Below are positions 1 through 12,615 of a stretch of DNA of 64,000 bases, one piece after another. The stretch spans positions 59,557,682-59,621,681 of the forward strand of contig NC_134418.1 of assembly GCF_030867145.1 (NCBI RefSeq), written 5' to 3'. The DNA is from Opisthocomus hoazin. Its lineage: Eukaryota; Chordata; Aves; Opisthocomiformes; Opisthocomidae. Under the pieces are notes generated by a model, which did not search any database, was not told the DNA's origin, and saw nothing but the letters and a program-made list of their open reading frames with translations. A program made the translations under genes and the position numbers. How positions within the stretch are numbered: the stretch's first letter is position 1; every line of letters begins with the position of its first letter.

Positions 1-2196
1 GGAAGCTGGTGGGTCACGTGCTGACCTGAACCTCTTCTGATCGATGCCCACCATTCCTGTCTTTCCCATGAGGGCTTCCCACTTCTCCTGCAAGGGTTTC
101 CCACTGGGGAACTTTCACTGGTTGTGAGTGGGGAAAAAACTCTGGGGTGAGTTTTTGAGGGTTAGAAAAACAGGTTGGTGTTTCTTGGGTTGTTCTTTTT
201 TTTTTCCATTTTTCTCCTCTCTGCATCCTAGAGTTGCGAAATAAATGCATATCAGGTCTGCAAAGAAGTAAACTTTCATGGCTTTTTTTTCTTCATGTTT
301 GTTACTTCCATGAGAAATGACCATATGCTGTTTGGGGAAAACAGTTGTTGAGGATGCATAGTGCGTAAAAACACTTCAACTAACATTTGACACTACAGTT
401 TTAATGCTAATAAAACAACAACTTTGCTAAACATTGATGACTCTACCTAATTTTATATCAGCCAAATTTCTGAAGAGTCTGGTCCACAAACAGATAATTC
501 AGATACTGAATTATTGAAGAGAAGAATTTAGATTGGATGCTGAGATAGCAACAGCTTGAAATAAAAGCTTAATTTGATACTGTTACACTTTTGAATAAAG
601 CTATCTGTTCTTGATACAGTTCATAGGTAATCCAGGTCTTGAGGCTAAGGATGAAGGGATCTGTACACTACCAACATTTTTTCTTATTATACAAATTAAC
701 AAACAAAAGTTTCCAGTATTCAGAGTATAATTTAATGTATTTTCTTTCCATTCTTTCTTGATGATGGATTCACTGTGTTCTTTTTAGTTAGCTTTATCAG
801 CTTCTTAACTGGAATTTATTAAATGTTACTTCAATATAATGAGCTATATTTATTTCACAGGATGTTCGTGTTGACAGCTGCCTGCATACATGCGATTCAG
901 TGCTCTTGTGAGCATTACACCGAGACTTCCAGAAAAGCTCGTGTTATTTGAACACAGGAGAAGGGATTCCTCAAATGAAACTTGATTTGATCAATCTGTG
1001 AACTACAAAGGACCACACACAACGGTGTGGTTTTAATTCCGGTGCTCGCATCCCTTAATTACAGGGTACCCATTCTTTCGTGAAAACGCCAAAGGGTTGT
1101 TCACCTGCTTTTTTCCCACTTGGCTGCCCTGTGTATAGTCATTGTAACACTAAACCCATATTTACGTAGATATCTGTGAATGGGGACACAGTTGCAGCCA
1201 TATGAAGAGACTCACACAAAGCTGTTAAAGTATTTGTGGATGTCATTTCTATTTCTTGCTCAGACCAGCCCTTTTCTTTTGGTATGCACCAAATGTTAAT
1301 ATGTTGCATTTCTGCAATGAAAGTCTGTGATTCAGCCTTCTTTTTCTACATTTCTAATTCTTACTCAAGTAACTGGGTTTGGTTTTATTGGTTTGGTCAG
1401 TTCTTCTCGTAACTGTTCTTTCTCTCTTCTGAGTACTGTAAAGCATACACCAAATCATTGCATCATTGCCAGATTTTGCTTTTGCTGTCTGAGTGAGACT
1501 GCCTACAGGAAGAATATTTCTAAGTTTTCAGAGTTTTAAAAAATGCTACATTGAACATATGAGATGAGCTGAAGCTGTAATTGCTGGAGCTCTTATTATT
1601 TCTTGTGTAAACACTTAGAGAAAGTTTGTCAAGATCTAGGTGCATTCCCAGCAGCAGAGATATTCTAACATGCCTTATTTCCCTGAAAAATGAGTGCTTG
1701 AATGGTGTTATGACTTGATTTTTATTTGGAGAAAGAGAGATATTCTTTGTTTTGTTTTGTATCATGCAGACCAAAGTGCGTTTGCTGTTGACAGTCAAAA
1801 CAGGCCTTCCTGCCCGCTAGCTCTGCAAAGGAAATTTGGAATCTTCGTTTTATGCATTATGAACAGCAATATTGGTATAATTAGGAATGAGGAAATGCTA
1901 CAACAATTGCAAGGAGAAACTTTTTCTTACAACTGAGGTAGTTCTACAGCAGAAGTAAAATATATGTATGCAGTAAGTAATTTTGAGTACAATAGTTTAT
2001 TGTGCTCAATAGTGAGTTTATTCCGAAAAATGTCATTCTTTATTTCTAGAGTGGAATTTTTTCTGCATTTTATATTGAAAGCAAGAGATGTAATGTATAG
2101 CATCAGCGCAGTGTATTACCTCATTTGCAGCTGTGTTCTAACATACTGCTTTTGCATCTTTTTGTTTACAACATTTTACTTCATTTTGTTTTGCAG
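1..2196 (+). other. DNAJB14 intron upstream of the J-domain exon (partial)
   Basis: AT-rich intronic sequence. I looked for the preceding exon, which should end near VDGVLS, and did not find it here. No repeat family or RNA gene was recognised. Confidence 0.8.
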
Positions 2197-2342
2197 TATA
2201 AAGAAATGTAAAAATTATTACGAAGTCCTTGGGGTGTCGAAGGATGCAGGTGAAGAAGACCTAAAGAAGGCTTATAGAAAACTTGCTTTGAAATTCCACC
2301 CAGACAAAAACCATGCACCTGGAGCAACAGAGGCTTTTAAAA
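2197..2342 (+). CDS. DNAJB14: DNAJB14 coding exon (probably exon 3): J domain with HPD
   Basis: Acceptor TTTTGTTTTGCAG ends at 2196 and donor AGTAAAAT starts at 2343. The exon completes a split codon and encodes 48 residues from [12 protein letters not shown] to ATEAFK, including helix II and the HPD motif (FHPDKNH) that stimulates Hsp70 ATPase activity. It leaves one base (phase 1). Reading through into the intron gives only about ten more residues before a stop, which confirms the boundary. Confidence 0.96.
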
Positions 2343-5300
2343 GTAAAATACCATTTTTACTTAAAATTTCTTTTATGATTTAACTTTGTCAGATTAAAAT
2401 AAATTCGTCTGCATTGGTCACCTGTCTCTCTACAAAATTGTCAGTGAGGTGTTTTGTAGCTAATACTAAGCTGTCATTTTTATCCAAGAAAATATTCCAT
2501 CTTTGTTATCTTAACACATACCTAGAAGTATAGATAAATAACGTGGACTTCTGCAGTTGAGTTCGGTTTCGGAGGATTGACTAATTTTCAGGTACAGGGA
2601 GCGAATACTTGATCTGTGAAACCCAATTGCACTTTTTTACTGCTGTTGACTTAATGTAGTATCTTGAATCTTTACTGTACTTGATCTTGAAAAAAACAAA
2701 GTAATACTTCATAGGAAAATGCAGTTTTTACTGACTCACGTGCCATGCTCAGGTTACCTTTTCCATAGAATTCAATGTGCGTGTGTAGTTTTACTACTTT
2801 TTCTACACAAAAACACGTGAGTTCAAACCTGGCCTTATTCATAGTTGCCTTTGACCATTTCTTAGGTAAAAATTACAGTCTGACTTCACCTGATCTAAGG
2901 CTGCCAAGCTTAGCCCTGCACAAGGAAAATTGTTGAGGAAAAGGTTTTTAAAGAAAACTGCAACATCTCAGACACAGATGAAGAAAAATGTAAATCTGTA
3001 AGAGATGATCATGCATAAATAAACAAGCTGATTGTGGTACATATTTTTTATTTTTTTCCCTGTGTGAAGTTTACATGCAGGCATTTGAAAGAAATTTTCA
3101 GATAAAACTCTTAAATTGGGGGAGGGGGGAAAAAAGGGGAAAAAAAAGTCCTGAGCAAGACTTCTGATACAAACTTTAAGGGATAATTATAATAATATAT
3201 TAACAATTCCAGATGAAAAGTAGCTAGAGCATAGCGGGGAGGTTGTTTGCTAATGATGATTTTAGTATAGCTATGTGATGGCTTTATCTAAAAAAGATAT
3301 TATTCTTATAAAATTGTCTCCAGCCCTATAAATAAAATAATTCTTCCTTTTTAATAGAATTTTAAATCATCTTTACATTTAAGAAAACAGTTTCTTATTA
3401 TTTAATATTTTATTTAACATTAGCACTGTGTGCAAGTTTGATTTCTTCAGCTTTATTTCACTTTCTGGTTCTTAACTAGTTGAGTAAATGAACAGAACAT
3501 TTTGGGGGGGAATCTTGTTGACTAAAAATTATTTCTTGAAATCTAGCATTTTTCTTGCATTGAAATCGCTGTAACCTTTTGTATGACAGTAAATTTCTGA
3601 TTTAGTTTGCATTTAGAGGTGTCTGATGAGTTTCTAACATCCAGCTGAGAAAAGGAGTTTCATAATAATAGCTATTATTTCATAATAATGGTTTATTTTA
3701 AGAAAAGGTCACATTGGAAAACAGAATTGAGCTCGATTTAGGCAAGGTACTTAGATCTTGAGCTACCTAGTACTACTCTTCTGTTGTATTAAGCAGTCTC
3801 CTTGAGGTTATATTTTAGCTTAAAAAGTTTCTGCAAATATAATCACTTTTAATCTTTTGGAATCTCTTTTACCAACTTCATCAAAATCTTTCCTTTGAAA
3901 CTTTTGAGCAGTTTATTTCATTTTTCATGTCCTTTATTTAAAGAAAATTATATTTGAATCAAATTTGTTATGAATTAGCATCAAATAATCAAAAGCAAGT
4001 AACAAATAGTCAAAAAAGTTTGCTGACCATACCGTGGCAGTATGGTGTCTTCACTTGATGTGTAGTCACCTGATTTATGTCTCCTTAAATTCTTAATTGT
4101 TGGGAAAAATCTAAGTTTTTTACTGCAAATTTATCCTTGTGCTGAGTAACAGAGGAATCTTGTGGCAATATTTGATGCCAGTAGTGTATATCATCCTCTC
4201 AGTGCAAATTATCAGGCATCATTCCTTCGGGTTTTCTCCTCCACTTAAAGGAATTGCTAATGAGTATTTCTAAGGGCATCTTAAAAGGCACACAGCTAAG
4301 ACTCAGTAACTTTTTTCTAGATTGGATAATGTTGAAAACATTAATTATGCAAATCCATAACTTTATTTGGCTGTGTTGAGGTTGTAGTGTTGCACCTTTC
4401 ATGAACTTTTGATGACTGATGGCTTTTCGACACTGAAAAACATAATCCCTGTGCCTTGTTGTTGGTTGGCTGCAAAAGAAGCCTTTTGTTGGAGAGGCCT
4501 GGAGGAGAGAGAAGAAAGGAAAGCAGAAGGGATTTAATGAAGATGGGAGTGAGTAAAGATTGTTCATCGAGTGCCAACAGCAGTTTTCCTTCAGTCTGCA
4601 GGAGCTGTATGTCTGTGTGGAGCAGCTAGGGCCAAAGCTTGTAAAATCAGCAGAGCTCGTGGGCTTTTCGCACTGGTTCTTTCCATTCTTGCCTCACTCA
4701 GTTTTTCCCTTCCTGCTGTCAAAATGGAAGTTGTTCATTTGTGACAGTGTAGCGTGAGCGGGGACAAGCATCCAGGGCAGGCACTCCAAATGCTGAGGTC
4801 AGATTGACAACGCTGGGAACCCACGTGTTCCTGTCACGCACGCGTGTGGTACTCTTCATGTTATGTCATTCTAAACTTTGTGTTATTAATGTAATCCATA
4901 AAATGTCTTAAGAAGCATGTAAAAAATACATTCACACTCTTGTAGACAACAAAGTTGGTGCATTCGAAGAAGTCGCCACTTACTAAATGAAACCAAAGGC
5001 AACCTACTGAGTCTGCGATGTTTTTGAGCTAGGCTGCTAGAGCAAACTGAACTTTGCCGTTGCCCCACTTCAAAGCTTTTGCTGTAATGCTTGATGCTTT
5101 TTTTGTAATTGCAGTGAGAGAGAACATTTCCATAGGTGTAGGTGTTCCCCTCAAGAAAGGATCAAAGCTCTCCTGCCTTCTGCCTGCTTCAACAGGATAA
5201 AAGGCCTTTGAATAGCGTTGGTGGGAAACTTTGTGGAAGCTGTGCTAAGAAAAGTAGAGGTGTTTCTGGACCTTGTTGTACTTTAGTTGTTTTGTAACAT

Positions 5301-8300
5301 ACAGCAAAGGACATAATTCACTGCCTATTCTTGACTTTGAAATTGCAATTTTCGTGCTGGAATAGCTCTTCTCTTTCGTTTATGGGAATTGTCTTTTATT
5401 CCTTGCTTCAGAAATCGGAAATGCGTATGCTGTGCTGAGTAATCCAGAAAAACGAAAGCAGTATGACCTTACAGGCAGTGAAGAGCAAACATGCAATCAC
5501 CCTAGCAACGGTAGATTCAACTTCCACAGAGGTTGTGAGGCAGATATTACTCCAGAGGATCTATTCAACATGTTTTTTGGAGGAGCCTTTCCAACAGGTA
5601 TTTGTATATATCTGTATAATCATTAGGATACAGTGGTACTGCCCAGAGTGGCATTAGAGTTTGTGACATTATAAAACAGTAAAATTACTCCAGCCTGCCT
5701 TGGACCCCAACTCTTTAATCTACATCACAGTTTATTTTTCTCGTAAGTGTTGCTAAATCCCCAAAATGTCAGTTTGAGTTCAGTTCTATAGGGTTACTAT
5801 GGTGATTCTGCGGTACATGAAATAACAAATCAGTTGTCTCGGAGCTTAAAATATTTATTTTGAATAACTTTGACATTATGAGATATCTTAAAATTGAGTT
5901 ATTTCATGTGTCATTGTGCTGTAATGTTAAATGCTTTATGTTGTTGCTTCTGTATTGACCTCTAAATAGTTATTTTTGAACGTGATTTAGATGTGGATAT
6001 TTTTTTCCTTAGGTAGCGTACATTCATTTTCTAATGGTCGTGCTGGCTACAGTCACCCTAATCAGCACCGTCAGAGTGGACATGAGAGGGAGGAAGAGAG
6101 GGGTGATGTATGTTTAAGCACCATTGACTTTACACTGTGTCTTGTGAAATTTGCTGGTAGTCGCTTTCAGTGATGTGACTGTACAGGAGCACTGCACTGT
6201 AGCCGAGGGTTTGTACTTGCCAGTTACATATTTTAAAACTTTGGTAGGTGGTAGTCTTACTGATTGGTAAATTGGCATGCAAATTTGAGAAGATAATAGC
6301 CTGGTTTTGTAAACACGTTGTTCTATGTCAGTGTCTGAGTAGTGAGTGGTAGTATTAGCCTAAATATGCCACTAATTCTGGTCACTAATCCTTGCCTACA
6401 TTTAAAAATTTATTTGGGCTGAGGTAAGAATTGTACTTACGGCTCAATATTCATCTATATGAATTATATATAGTCCTGTGTAATTACATGTCACTTTATA
6501 GATGAGACTAAATCTTGGCCTACCGTGCAGCTGAATCCCGCTGTTCATTTGTTAATTGCTTGTGGCTGCATGCTAACCCATGAACTCTTCCAGCTTGAGC
6601 ACTCTATGAATATTGTGTGTGCATTGGAAAGTAAGGATGACACCACAGTGTTTGTAGTTATAGTTTTCCTAGCACCTTTTGATGCTTAAAGCAGAAAGTC
6701 ATGCTTAGCATTAAATCTTGTCAAATTTACCTGTTTACTTGATGCTGTTTTATGACGTATCTGAACCTGTTTTGTTCCTTAGGGAGGTTTCTCTATGTTC
6801 ATTCAGCTGATGCCTATTATTGTGTTGATCCTCGTCTCCTTGTTAAGCCAGTTGATGGTATCTAACCCTCCTTACGCCTTATACCCAAGATCGTAAGTAA
6901 TGCTTGATTACATTAGCTTAAAACAGAGGGCATGATGTTAAAAAGAGGTTAAAACAGAGGCTCAGTGTCCAGATGGAGACCGGTGACAAGTGGTGTCCCT
7001 CAGGCATCCGTACTGGGACTAGTACTGTTCAATATCTTCATCAGTGACATAGTGGGATCGGGTCCACTCTCAGCCGGTTTGCAGATGACACCAAGCTGAG
7101 TGGTGCAGTTGACACACCAGAAGTACAGGATGCCATCTGGAGGGACCTGGACAAGCTGGAAAAGTAAGCCTGTGTGAACCTCATGAGGTTCAACAAGGCC
7201 AACAGCACCTGGGTCAGGGCAACCCCTGGTATCAGTACAGACTGGGGGATGAAGGGATGGAGAGCTGCCCTGCAGAGAAGGACTTGGGGGTACTGGTGGA
7301 TGAAAAGCTGGACATGAGCCACCAATGTGCGCTCGCTGACCAGAAGGCCAACCGTATCCCAGGCTCCTTCAAGACAAGCGTGCCCAGCAGATCGAGGGAG
7401 GTGATTCTGCCCCTCTGCTCTGCTCTGGTGAGACCCCACCTGGAGTCCTGCATCCAGTGCTGGAGCCCTCAGCACAGGAAAGACATGGACTTGTTGGAGT
7501 GGAGCCAGAGGAGGGCTACAAAAATGGTCAGGGGGATGGAGCACCTCTCCTATGAGGAAAGGCTGAGAGAGTTGGGGCTGTTCAGCCTGGAGAAGAGAAG
7601 GCTCAGGGGACACCTTATTGTGGTCTTTTATTACTTAAAGGGGGCCTATAGGAAAGATGGGGACAAACTTTTTAGCAGGGCATGTAGTGATAGGACAGGG
7701 GGTAACAGTTTTAAGCTAAAAGAGGGTAGATTTAGACTGGATATAAGGCAGAATTTTTTTACCATGAGGGTGGTGAAACAGTGGCACAGGTTGCCCAGAG
7801 AAGTGGTAGATGCCCCATCCCTGGAAACATTCAAGGTCAGGTTGGACAAGGCTCTGAGCAACCTCGTCCAGTGGCAGATGTCCCTGCTCAATGCAGGGGG
7901 CTTGGACTAGATGACCTTTAAAGCTCCCTTCCAACCCCAACTATTCGATGATTCCGTGTTGTAATCGCCCTCTCCCACTCAGAAGGGTTTTAGAGAGGCT
8001 TCCGTTAGCTGGTGCTTGATTTCCCACAGAGAGGAAAGGGAGGGTAGGTATCGGCGAAGCAGAACAAAACTTGAAAGTGAGGTACTGAGAACATGCTGTG
8101 AGACTGTAACGGAGAAAAGAAGTCAGCAATACCTGGAGTTTAGGAGGTCTTCTAATACAAGGCAGTGGGTCCGTGCAACACAGCATGTTGCAAAGGTGTT
8201 TGTCTCTCCAGTCCATTTAATGGAATCCCGAAACCTGCTAAGGCTCGTTGTTCTTTTAGGGGTCATCTGTGCTGGTAGCAAGTACTGGAAAGCAGCTTTC

Positions 8301-11300
8301 TCATCCTTATTTAAGTTTTGAACTGGATGAGGGCTGGGGAAATTATCTGTTCTTTGCTTCATTCTAGGTGATGGTAAAATAGTTTATCTTTGTTTTCGTG
8401 CAAATAATTCTACTAGTGAAACTTACCTGGTTTTTTGTACAGTAGGATATATGAACCTTCTTTCCTTGAGAGAAATAAATAACTTGAATCAGGCATGCAG
8501 CTACCTAGTAGACTTGGCCCACTCCCCACAACTGTTTTAAAGGTTCTTGGTTCCTTGTGGAGCTGTCGGCCCCACAATGGGAAGGTTTCTTTCCTCCTCT
8601 CTTGTTTTTTAGAGTTCTTTATTTTTGGAGTGTGACCTCTTTCTCTTCCGCAGCTAAGCTGTTGTGATGCTTATAAACGCTTCTCTGCCGAAATGTTTGT
8701 GCACAAGGTTTGATTTTTAATCCACAGAATGCCAGCAGGAAAATGGATTTGTCAGGGCTGGCAGAAGACACTTCAGAATGGAGATGCCTCTACTGGGTTG
8801 CTACAGAATAGTGACTGGTTTTTCTTTCTGTTGCGTTTGAGTGTAGTTTTCTATTGCCAAAGCTTATATTTGACTAAAGACGTATGAAACAAGTGTCTTA
8901 CTAAAGAGTGGGGTTTTTTTCCAAGATCAAGGTTTTTAAGCAGCAGAAGTTTAATGTTGAAGTAAATGTAGTAATTTTATTCTCTGGCAGATTATACAGC
9001 CATTCATTTGATTACTTGTCTTGAAATGGCAAATTCAGTGATGTGCTGTTCTTCTGTAATAGCAATATTTCTAAAAAGTGTATTTGTGGTGTAAAAGAAA
9101 AATCAAATACGTCTCTCGTCTCTCACCCCTCCCTCCTCCCTATTTTGCAGAAGTACAGGGCAGACCATAAAAATGCAGACAGAAAACTTGGGTGTCGTTT
9201 ATTATGTCAACAAGGACTTTAGAAACGAATACAAAGGAGTGTCATTACAGAAAGTGGAAAAGAGTGTGGAAGAGGATTACGTGTCAAACATTCGGAATAA
9301 CTGTTGGAAGGAGAGGCAACAAAGTAAGTTTGGTAATAATATGTAATTTCATGAAAGCATGCATTACGAAAAAAGATTGCCTCAGGCAAGAGTGCAGTGC
9401 TTGTGTTATTAAAATATCTGAATGAGAAAGCAAGTGTAAGGTTCCCTGCTGTTTCTCACTTCTAGAATTGTCGCTGGTGTCTCTTAATTTCTGTGTTTTA
9501 CCCAGTGACCTAACACCCATTTGCAAATCATCAGCAATTTTAACCCCACTAGGCTATTGTCTGTCACCATTTCTCAGAAAATTTTAAAGACTACAGTGAA
9601 CTGATAATGAGAAAGAAATTGCTCTAAGTGAAGGACGAAAGCTAAGAGTTCTGATCTCTTCCGTATTATTTTATCATGGCAATATCTCATTTCCCAAGGT
9701 GCTTTTATATGAATAAATAAACCAGAAGCTTATAGATGTGTTTCCAGAGAAGGAAAAAAATGACCTGCCTTAGACCACACTACATACAAACACTGCTTTT
9801 TCAGGCAACCAAGGACACGCAGCATGTTCTGTAAAACATCACAAGCTATAAATCAGTGCTTAATCTTTTGCCAGTGCTGAATAATTTTTCTCCCTGGACT
9901 TGGTACCTTGGCTGTATCAGACCTTAAAAACAGGGGGTTTTTTTCAGTTTGCCATCTATTTTTCCAACCTAATCTAATATTGCACAAGGAGCTATTTTCT
10001 TTCAGGAGCCTAGCATAAGAATACTGAATAGCATCGGCCATCTCCAAATCATCATCAGTGTTAACCTGTTACTCTATTATCTGTGACCATTTTGTGAGCC
10101 TTTCGTGGTCTGAGAGAACAGCGCTGCTAAATTTACATCAGTGTTGAAACAAGATGGTTTCAGCTTTGCAGCTGGTGAACCTCGGTGACAGCTGAGTGGA
10201 TAAACAATTCCCTCATGAACTGTCAGAAAGCTGACCAGAAGCAAACAGAACGCTCTTCTCTGAGTGAAAGCGTGTGTTCCTGCGCATCTTCGCTCTCTGC
10301 AGTCAGCGATGCCAGGCCTTTCAGCTGGGACGGCCCCTTCGCTTCTCCCAGCTGTGCGAGACAGCCCGGCGCCACCGCTGGCCGAGTGCCCGAGTTTGGC
10401 ACGCCTGTGTTACAGTTGGCCTGAGCGTGTGCGAGCACCACCGGCGCTGCCCGTGCGCGGCAGGCCCACTGCTCCCTGCAGGCTTTCTGCTCCGTATGCG
10501 GGAGTACTCGTTGCTGGTGCATAAGGAAGTCTCCACGGTTTTACAAATTGCCCACAGTTCAGGAAACTCCTCTGATGGGTCACGTGTATGCAAGAGAAAC
10601 ACAAGCACTTTGGGGGGAAACTTTCAGGTTATTGCCCAGAGTATTAGATCTGATCAGAATGTTTTTTCCCAGGTTTTTCAGATAGAAGACAGCAAGCAAA
10701 TATAACTTTTTCCAGCTAGGTTGCCCTTTGATCATCTTGTAATGTTTGAATATGTTCACTCGTCGTGAAATGAATACCTAATTTTTCATCTGTAAGGGGC
10801 TGCTGTATGAATGATTGGTAATCTTGCAATAACATAGTTTACAAAAATGATCGGGGTTGTTAACAATAAATTGAAGACAAGATATAATCCAGCACAATGA
10901 ACAGAGGACGTATTATTTGTACATTTTTGCAGCAGAGTGTAGGTCTGGAAGGATAATTTGCTTTTTTTGACCCAGTCATTACATTTACATTTCCTGGCAT
11001 GTTATATCTGTGTCTCCTGTAATATATTTACTGTCCAAATATCTTTGAAAAGGTTTAGTTGATAGGCAGTTTCCACCTGGGGAGGGAAAGAGGAGAAAGA
11101 ATACCTTTCCCATTTTTCAGCATTTATTCTTGACATGCTTACTTTTTAAAGCATGAACAGAGTTGTGGGCAATGCAGAGGTGCCCACGATTTTGTATTTA
11201 TGTATATTTACTGGGAAAAAATGTGATGACTAGAGAAACATCTGACCCTAGTATAAAAAAGAAAAATAACCTGAAGGTGCTGTCATGTTTGCTATTCGCA

Positions 11301-12172
11301 ATTTATCACATTGTCAAAACTACCCAGATCGATTTTGAGCAAGCAGCCCCTAATAGTTTTTCTCTATTTATAGAAACAGCTGATTTTGTAGTGTTAAGGG
11401 TTGAAAATACCTGTTGTGTGTTGGATCTCCTTGACATTTAAAATCTTTCCAGCGTTGATTGACACTTCAGAATGCCTTGCTAATCCATTTTGAGCTGAAG
11501 GGCTGAAAAAGATTTTACAGAATTAAAATGCTCGGCACTGTCCAGATGTCGAACACCAGCGTAATACGGAGAGCTCTTTCATTAATGCCTCTGGACACTG
11601 GCACTCTGAAGCAGCATCAGCTGAAGTAACGGACTTCACTTTTGGGATGGGTTTTTGGGCACAGACAAGGTGCCAGAGCTGTCAGCAATATGCACAATCC
11701 CCGAGTGTGGCCTGGATTGGTAGTGTTCAGTGAGGTCTGACAGAAGTAGTAGGGGTTTTGTTGTTTGATTGTTTTTTAATCAGGGACTGCTCTATGAACT
11801 ATGCAGGTGCTGGAAGGCTGTTACCACTGTCCCTGCTCAAAGCCACGAAATGCTTGCGAAGATGCAGCAAGAGGAAGCTGAGGCGGGGCTGTTCAGGTGG
11901 TGCCTGTGGGTAGTTAGAACGGATGGAAGGAGAAAAGCACGAGGATTAAACCCGAGGTGTTTTGGACAGCTCTGAGAAGGAACATATCGTGTGCCAAGTA
12001 TTCAGTTTTTTACCTGAAAAGTCTTTTCTCTTTTTTTTTCGTTAAAGAAACAGACTTCCTGTATGCAGCAAAAGTATACCGAGATGACCGTCTCCGAAAG
12101 AAGGCAGACTCCATGTCCATGGAAAACTGCAAAGAACTAGAACGGCTGACCAGCCTCTATCGAGGAGGATGA
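2197..12172 (+). CDS. DNAJB14: DNAJB14, DnaJ (Hsp40) subfamily B member 14, 3' six coding exons
   Basis: Spliced CDS: 2197-2342, 5412-5597, 6013-6107, 6783-6892, 9151-9323, 12048-12172. All junctions are GT-AG and phases close, giving 277 residues plus TGA. The vertebrate protein is about 379 aa, so roughly the first 100 residues (two exons) lie left of the window. Visible in order: a J domain with the HPD tripeptide (KFHPDKNH), a Gly/Phe-type linker (FFGGAFPTG), one hydrophobic membrane segment (about 18 residues around [16 protein letters not shown]), then the DUF1977-type region ending in SLYRGG. The family is known to be ER-membrane anchored with a cytosolic J domain that recruits Hsc70, acting in quality control and ERAD. 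DNAJB12 is the close paralogue, but the C-terminal residues and the LAMTOR3/DAPP1 neighbours favour DNAJB14. I see no frameshift or missing key residue. Confidence 0.97.
2343..5411 (+). other. DNAJB14 intron between J-domain exons
   Basis: About 3.1 kb of AT-rich intron. It contains a purine-only stretch near 3118-3148 and no gene that I can support. Confidence 0.85.
3118..3148 (+). repeat. Purine-only low-complexity tract
   Basis: G and A runs only (GGGG AGGGGGG AAAAAA GGGG AAAAAAA), inside a DNAJB14 intron. Confidence 0.8.
5412..5597 (+). CDS. DNAJB14: DNAJB14 coding exon (probably exon 4): end of J domain and G/F linker
   Basis: Acceptor TTGCTTCAG ends at 5411 and donor GTATTTG starts at 5598. 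It encodes 61 full residues from [18 protein letters not shown], which is J-domain helix IV, through an Asp/Glu-rich stretch to the FFGGAFPT turn. It enters in phase 1 and leaves with one base, matching both neighbours. Confidence 0.96.
5598..6782 (+). other. Two short DNAJB14 introns (5598-6012 and 6108-6782)
   Basis: Intronic sequence on either side of the 6013-6107 exon. Nothing further is recognised. Confidence 0.85.
6013..6107 (+). CDS. DNAJB14: DNAJB14 coding exon (probably exon 5): linker rich in Ser, His and Glu
   Basis: Acceptor TTTTTTCCTTAG ends at 6012 and donor GTATGT starts at 6108. It encodes 31 residues from [12 protein letters not shown] to HEREEERGD, a polar cytosolic linker between the J domain and the membrane segment. 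It ends on a whole codon. Confidence 0.95.
6783..6892 (+). CDS. DNAJB14: DNAJB14 coding exon (probably exon 6): transmembrane segment
   Basis: Acceptor TGTTCCTTAG ends at 6782 and donor GTAAGT starts at 6893. It encodes 36 residues beginning [10 protein letters not shown]. The hydrophobic run [12 protein letters not shown] is the single membrane-spanning helix that places the protein in the ER membrane. The exon leaves two bases. Confidence 0.96.
6893..9150 (+). other. DNAJB14 intron carrying a CR1 LINE
   Basis: The first half is a CR1 copy, listed separately. From 7957 to 9150 there is unremarkable intron ending in a CT-rich acceptor tract. Confidence 0.85.
6958..7956 (+). mobile_element. 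CR1 LINE, 5'-truncated, sense to DNAJB14
   Basis: Non-LTR retroposon of the avian CR1 family. The left part still reads like the reverse-transcriptase Gly-Pro-Gln-Gly motif region (GTCCCTCAGGCATCC), but damaged. From 7257 to 7910 there is an open frame of 217 codons matching the CR1 ORF2 C-terminus (for example [49 protein letters not shown]). The 3' end shows the CR1 tail pattern CTTCCAACCCCAACTATTC followed by GATGATTC. It is truncated, as most CR1 copies are, and should not move on its own. Confidence 0.93.
9151..9323 (+). CDS. DNAJB14: DNAJB14 coding exon (probably exon 7): DUF1977 region
   Basis: Acceptor CCCTATTTTGCAG ends at 9150 and donor GTAAGT starts at 9324. It encodes 57 full residues including [17 protein letters not shown] and [20 protein letters not shown], the conserved post-membrane part of DNAJB12/14-type proteins. 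The previous intron contains a CR1 LINE. Confidence 0.96.
9324..12047 (+). other. Last DNAJB14 intron, with an internal GC-rich block
   Basis: About 2.7 kb, AT-rich except for a CpG-dense block at about 10265-10510. The longest frames there (up to 143 codons) overlap on both strands and match no family I know, so I read them as GC-driven open frames. Confidence 0.8.
12048..12172 (+). CDS. DNAJB14: DNAJB14 terminal coding exon
   Basis: Acceptor GTTAAAG ends at 12047 after a pyrimidine-rich tract. It encodes 40 residues, including [16 protein letters not shown] and ending [12 protein letters not shown], followed by TGA at 12170-12172. Confidence 0.96.
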
Positions 12173-12615
12173 ACTGCGATTACACACGCACATCTTTACG
12201 TATGCCGTTATCTCTCTTGTAAATTAAGAAGAGATTTAGTTTCACCGTGAATGCTGGAAAAGAGGGGGTGGATGTAAAACTCTACTGTGTAGCTGTTTCC
12301 AGAAACCTTACGCTGAAATATCATTTAATGGCTTCTTTACCTACTGTGAAATATAGGTAACTTTAATTGTCTAGATTTTACTGCAAAGCTTCTGTGAATT
12401 CTTTCAGCAGAGAGAATAGCTCAGAAAGGATGCTATACTTGTAGAGACTTAGTCGTAGTGGTTCTTCTCTAACATATTTGCCATGTAAATATCTGTGGAA
12501 AGAACACTTTGTGTATATACGAGTTAAATGACTTTCTATTTAAAATCTCAGAAATTTAGTTCCATACAACATTTTGTCTCACCGATGGAATAAATGGTAT
12601 GATTACATCACTCCT
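12173..12615 (+). other. DNAJB14: DNAJB14 3' UTR, minimum extent
   Basis: AT-rich non-coding sequence follows the stop codon. The first good poly(A) signal is AATAAA at 12589-12594, with a GT-rich stretch (GTCAGGTGTGTGG) about 30 bases on. The end is inferred. A longer UTR towards the A-run near 13043 cannot be excluded. Confidence 0.55.
12589..12594 (+). terminator. DNAJB14: Candidate DNAJB14 poly(A) signal AATAAA
   Basis: Canonical hexamer about 420 bases after the stop, followed by a GT-rich element. Other usable signals may exist further downstream. Confidence 0.5.

Noticed and set aside
11-20. TCACGTG E-box at the window start as a CLEAR promoter
   Set aside because: It lies deep in a DNAJB14 intron with no CpG island or start site around it.
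1964-2383. 139-codon plus-strand frame containing the J-domain sequence as a gene of its own
   Set aside because: Only 2197-2342 is conserved; the rest is intron on both sides of a clear acceptor and donor.
7257-7910. Host gene encoding a reverse-transcriptase-like protein
   Set aside because: It is CR1 ORF2, 5'-truncated and intronic, with the CR1 3' tail directly after it.
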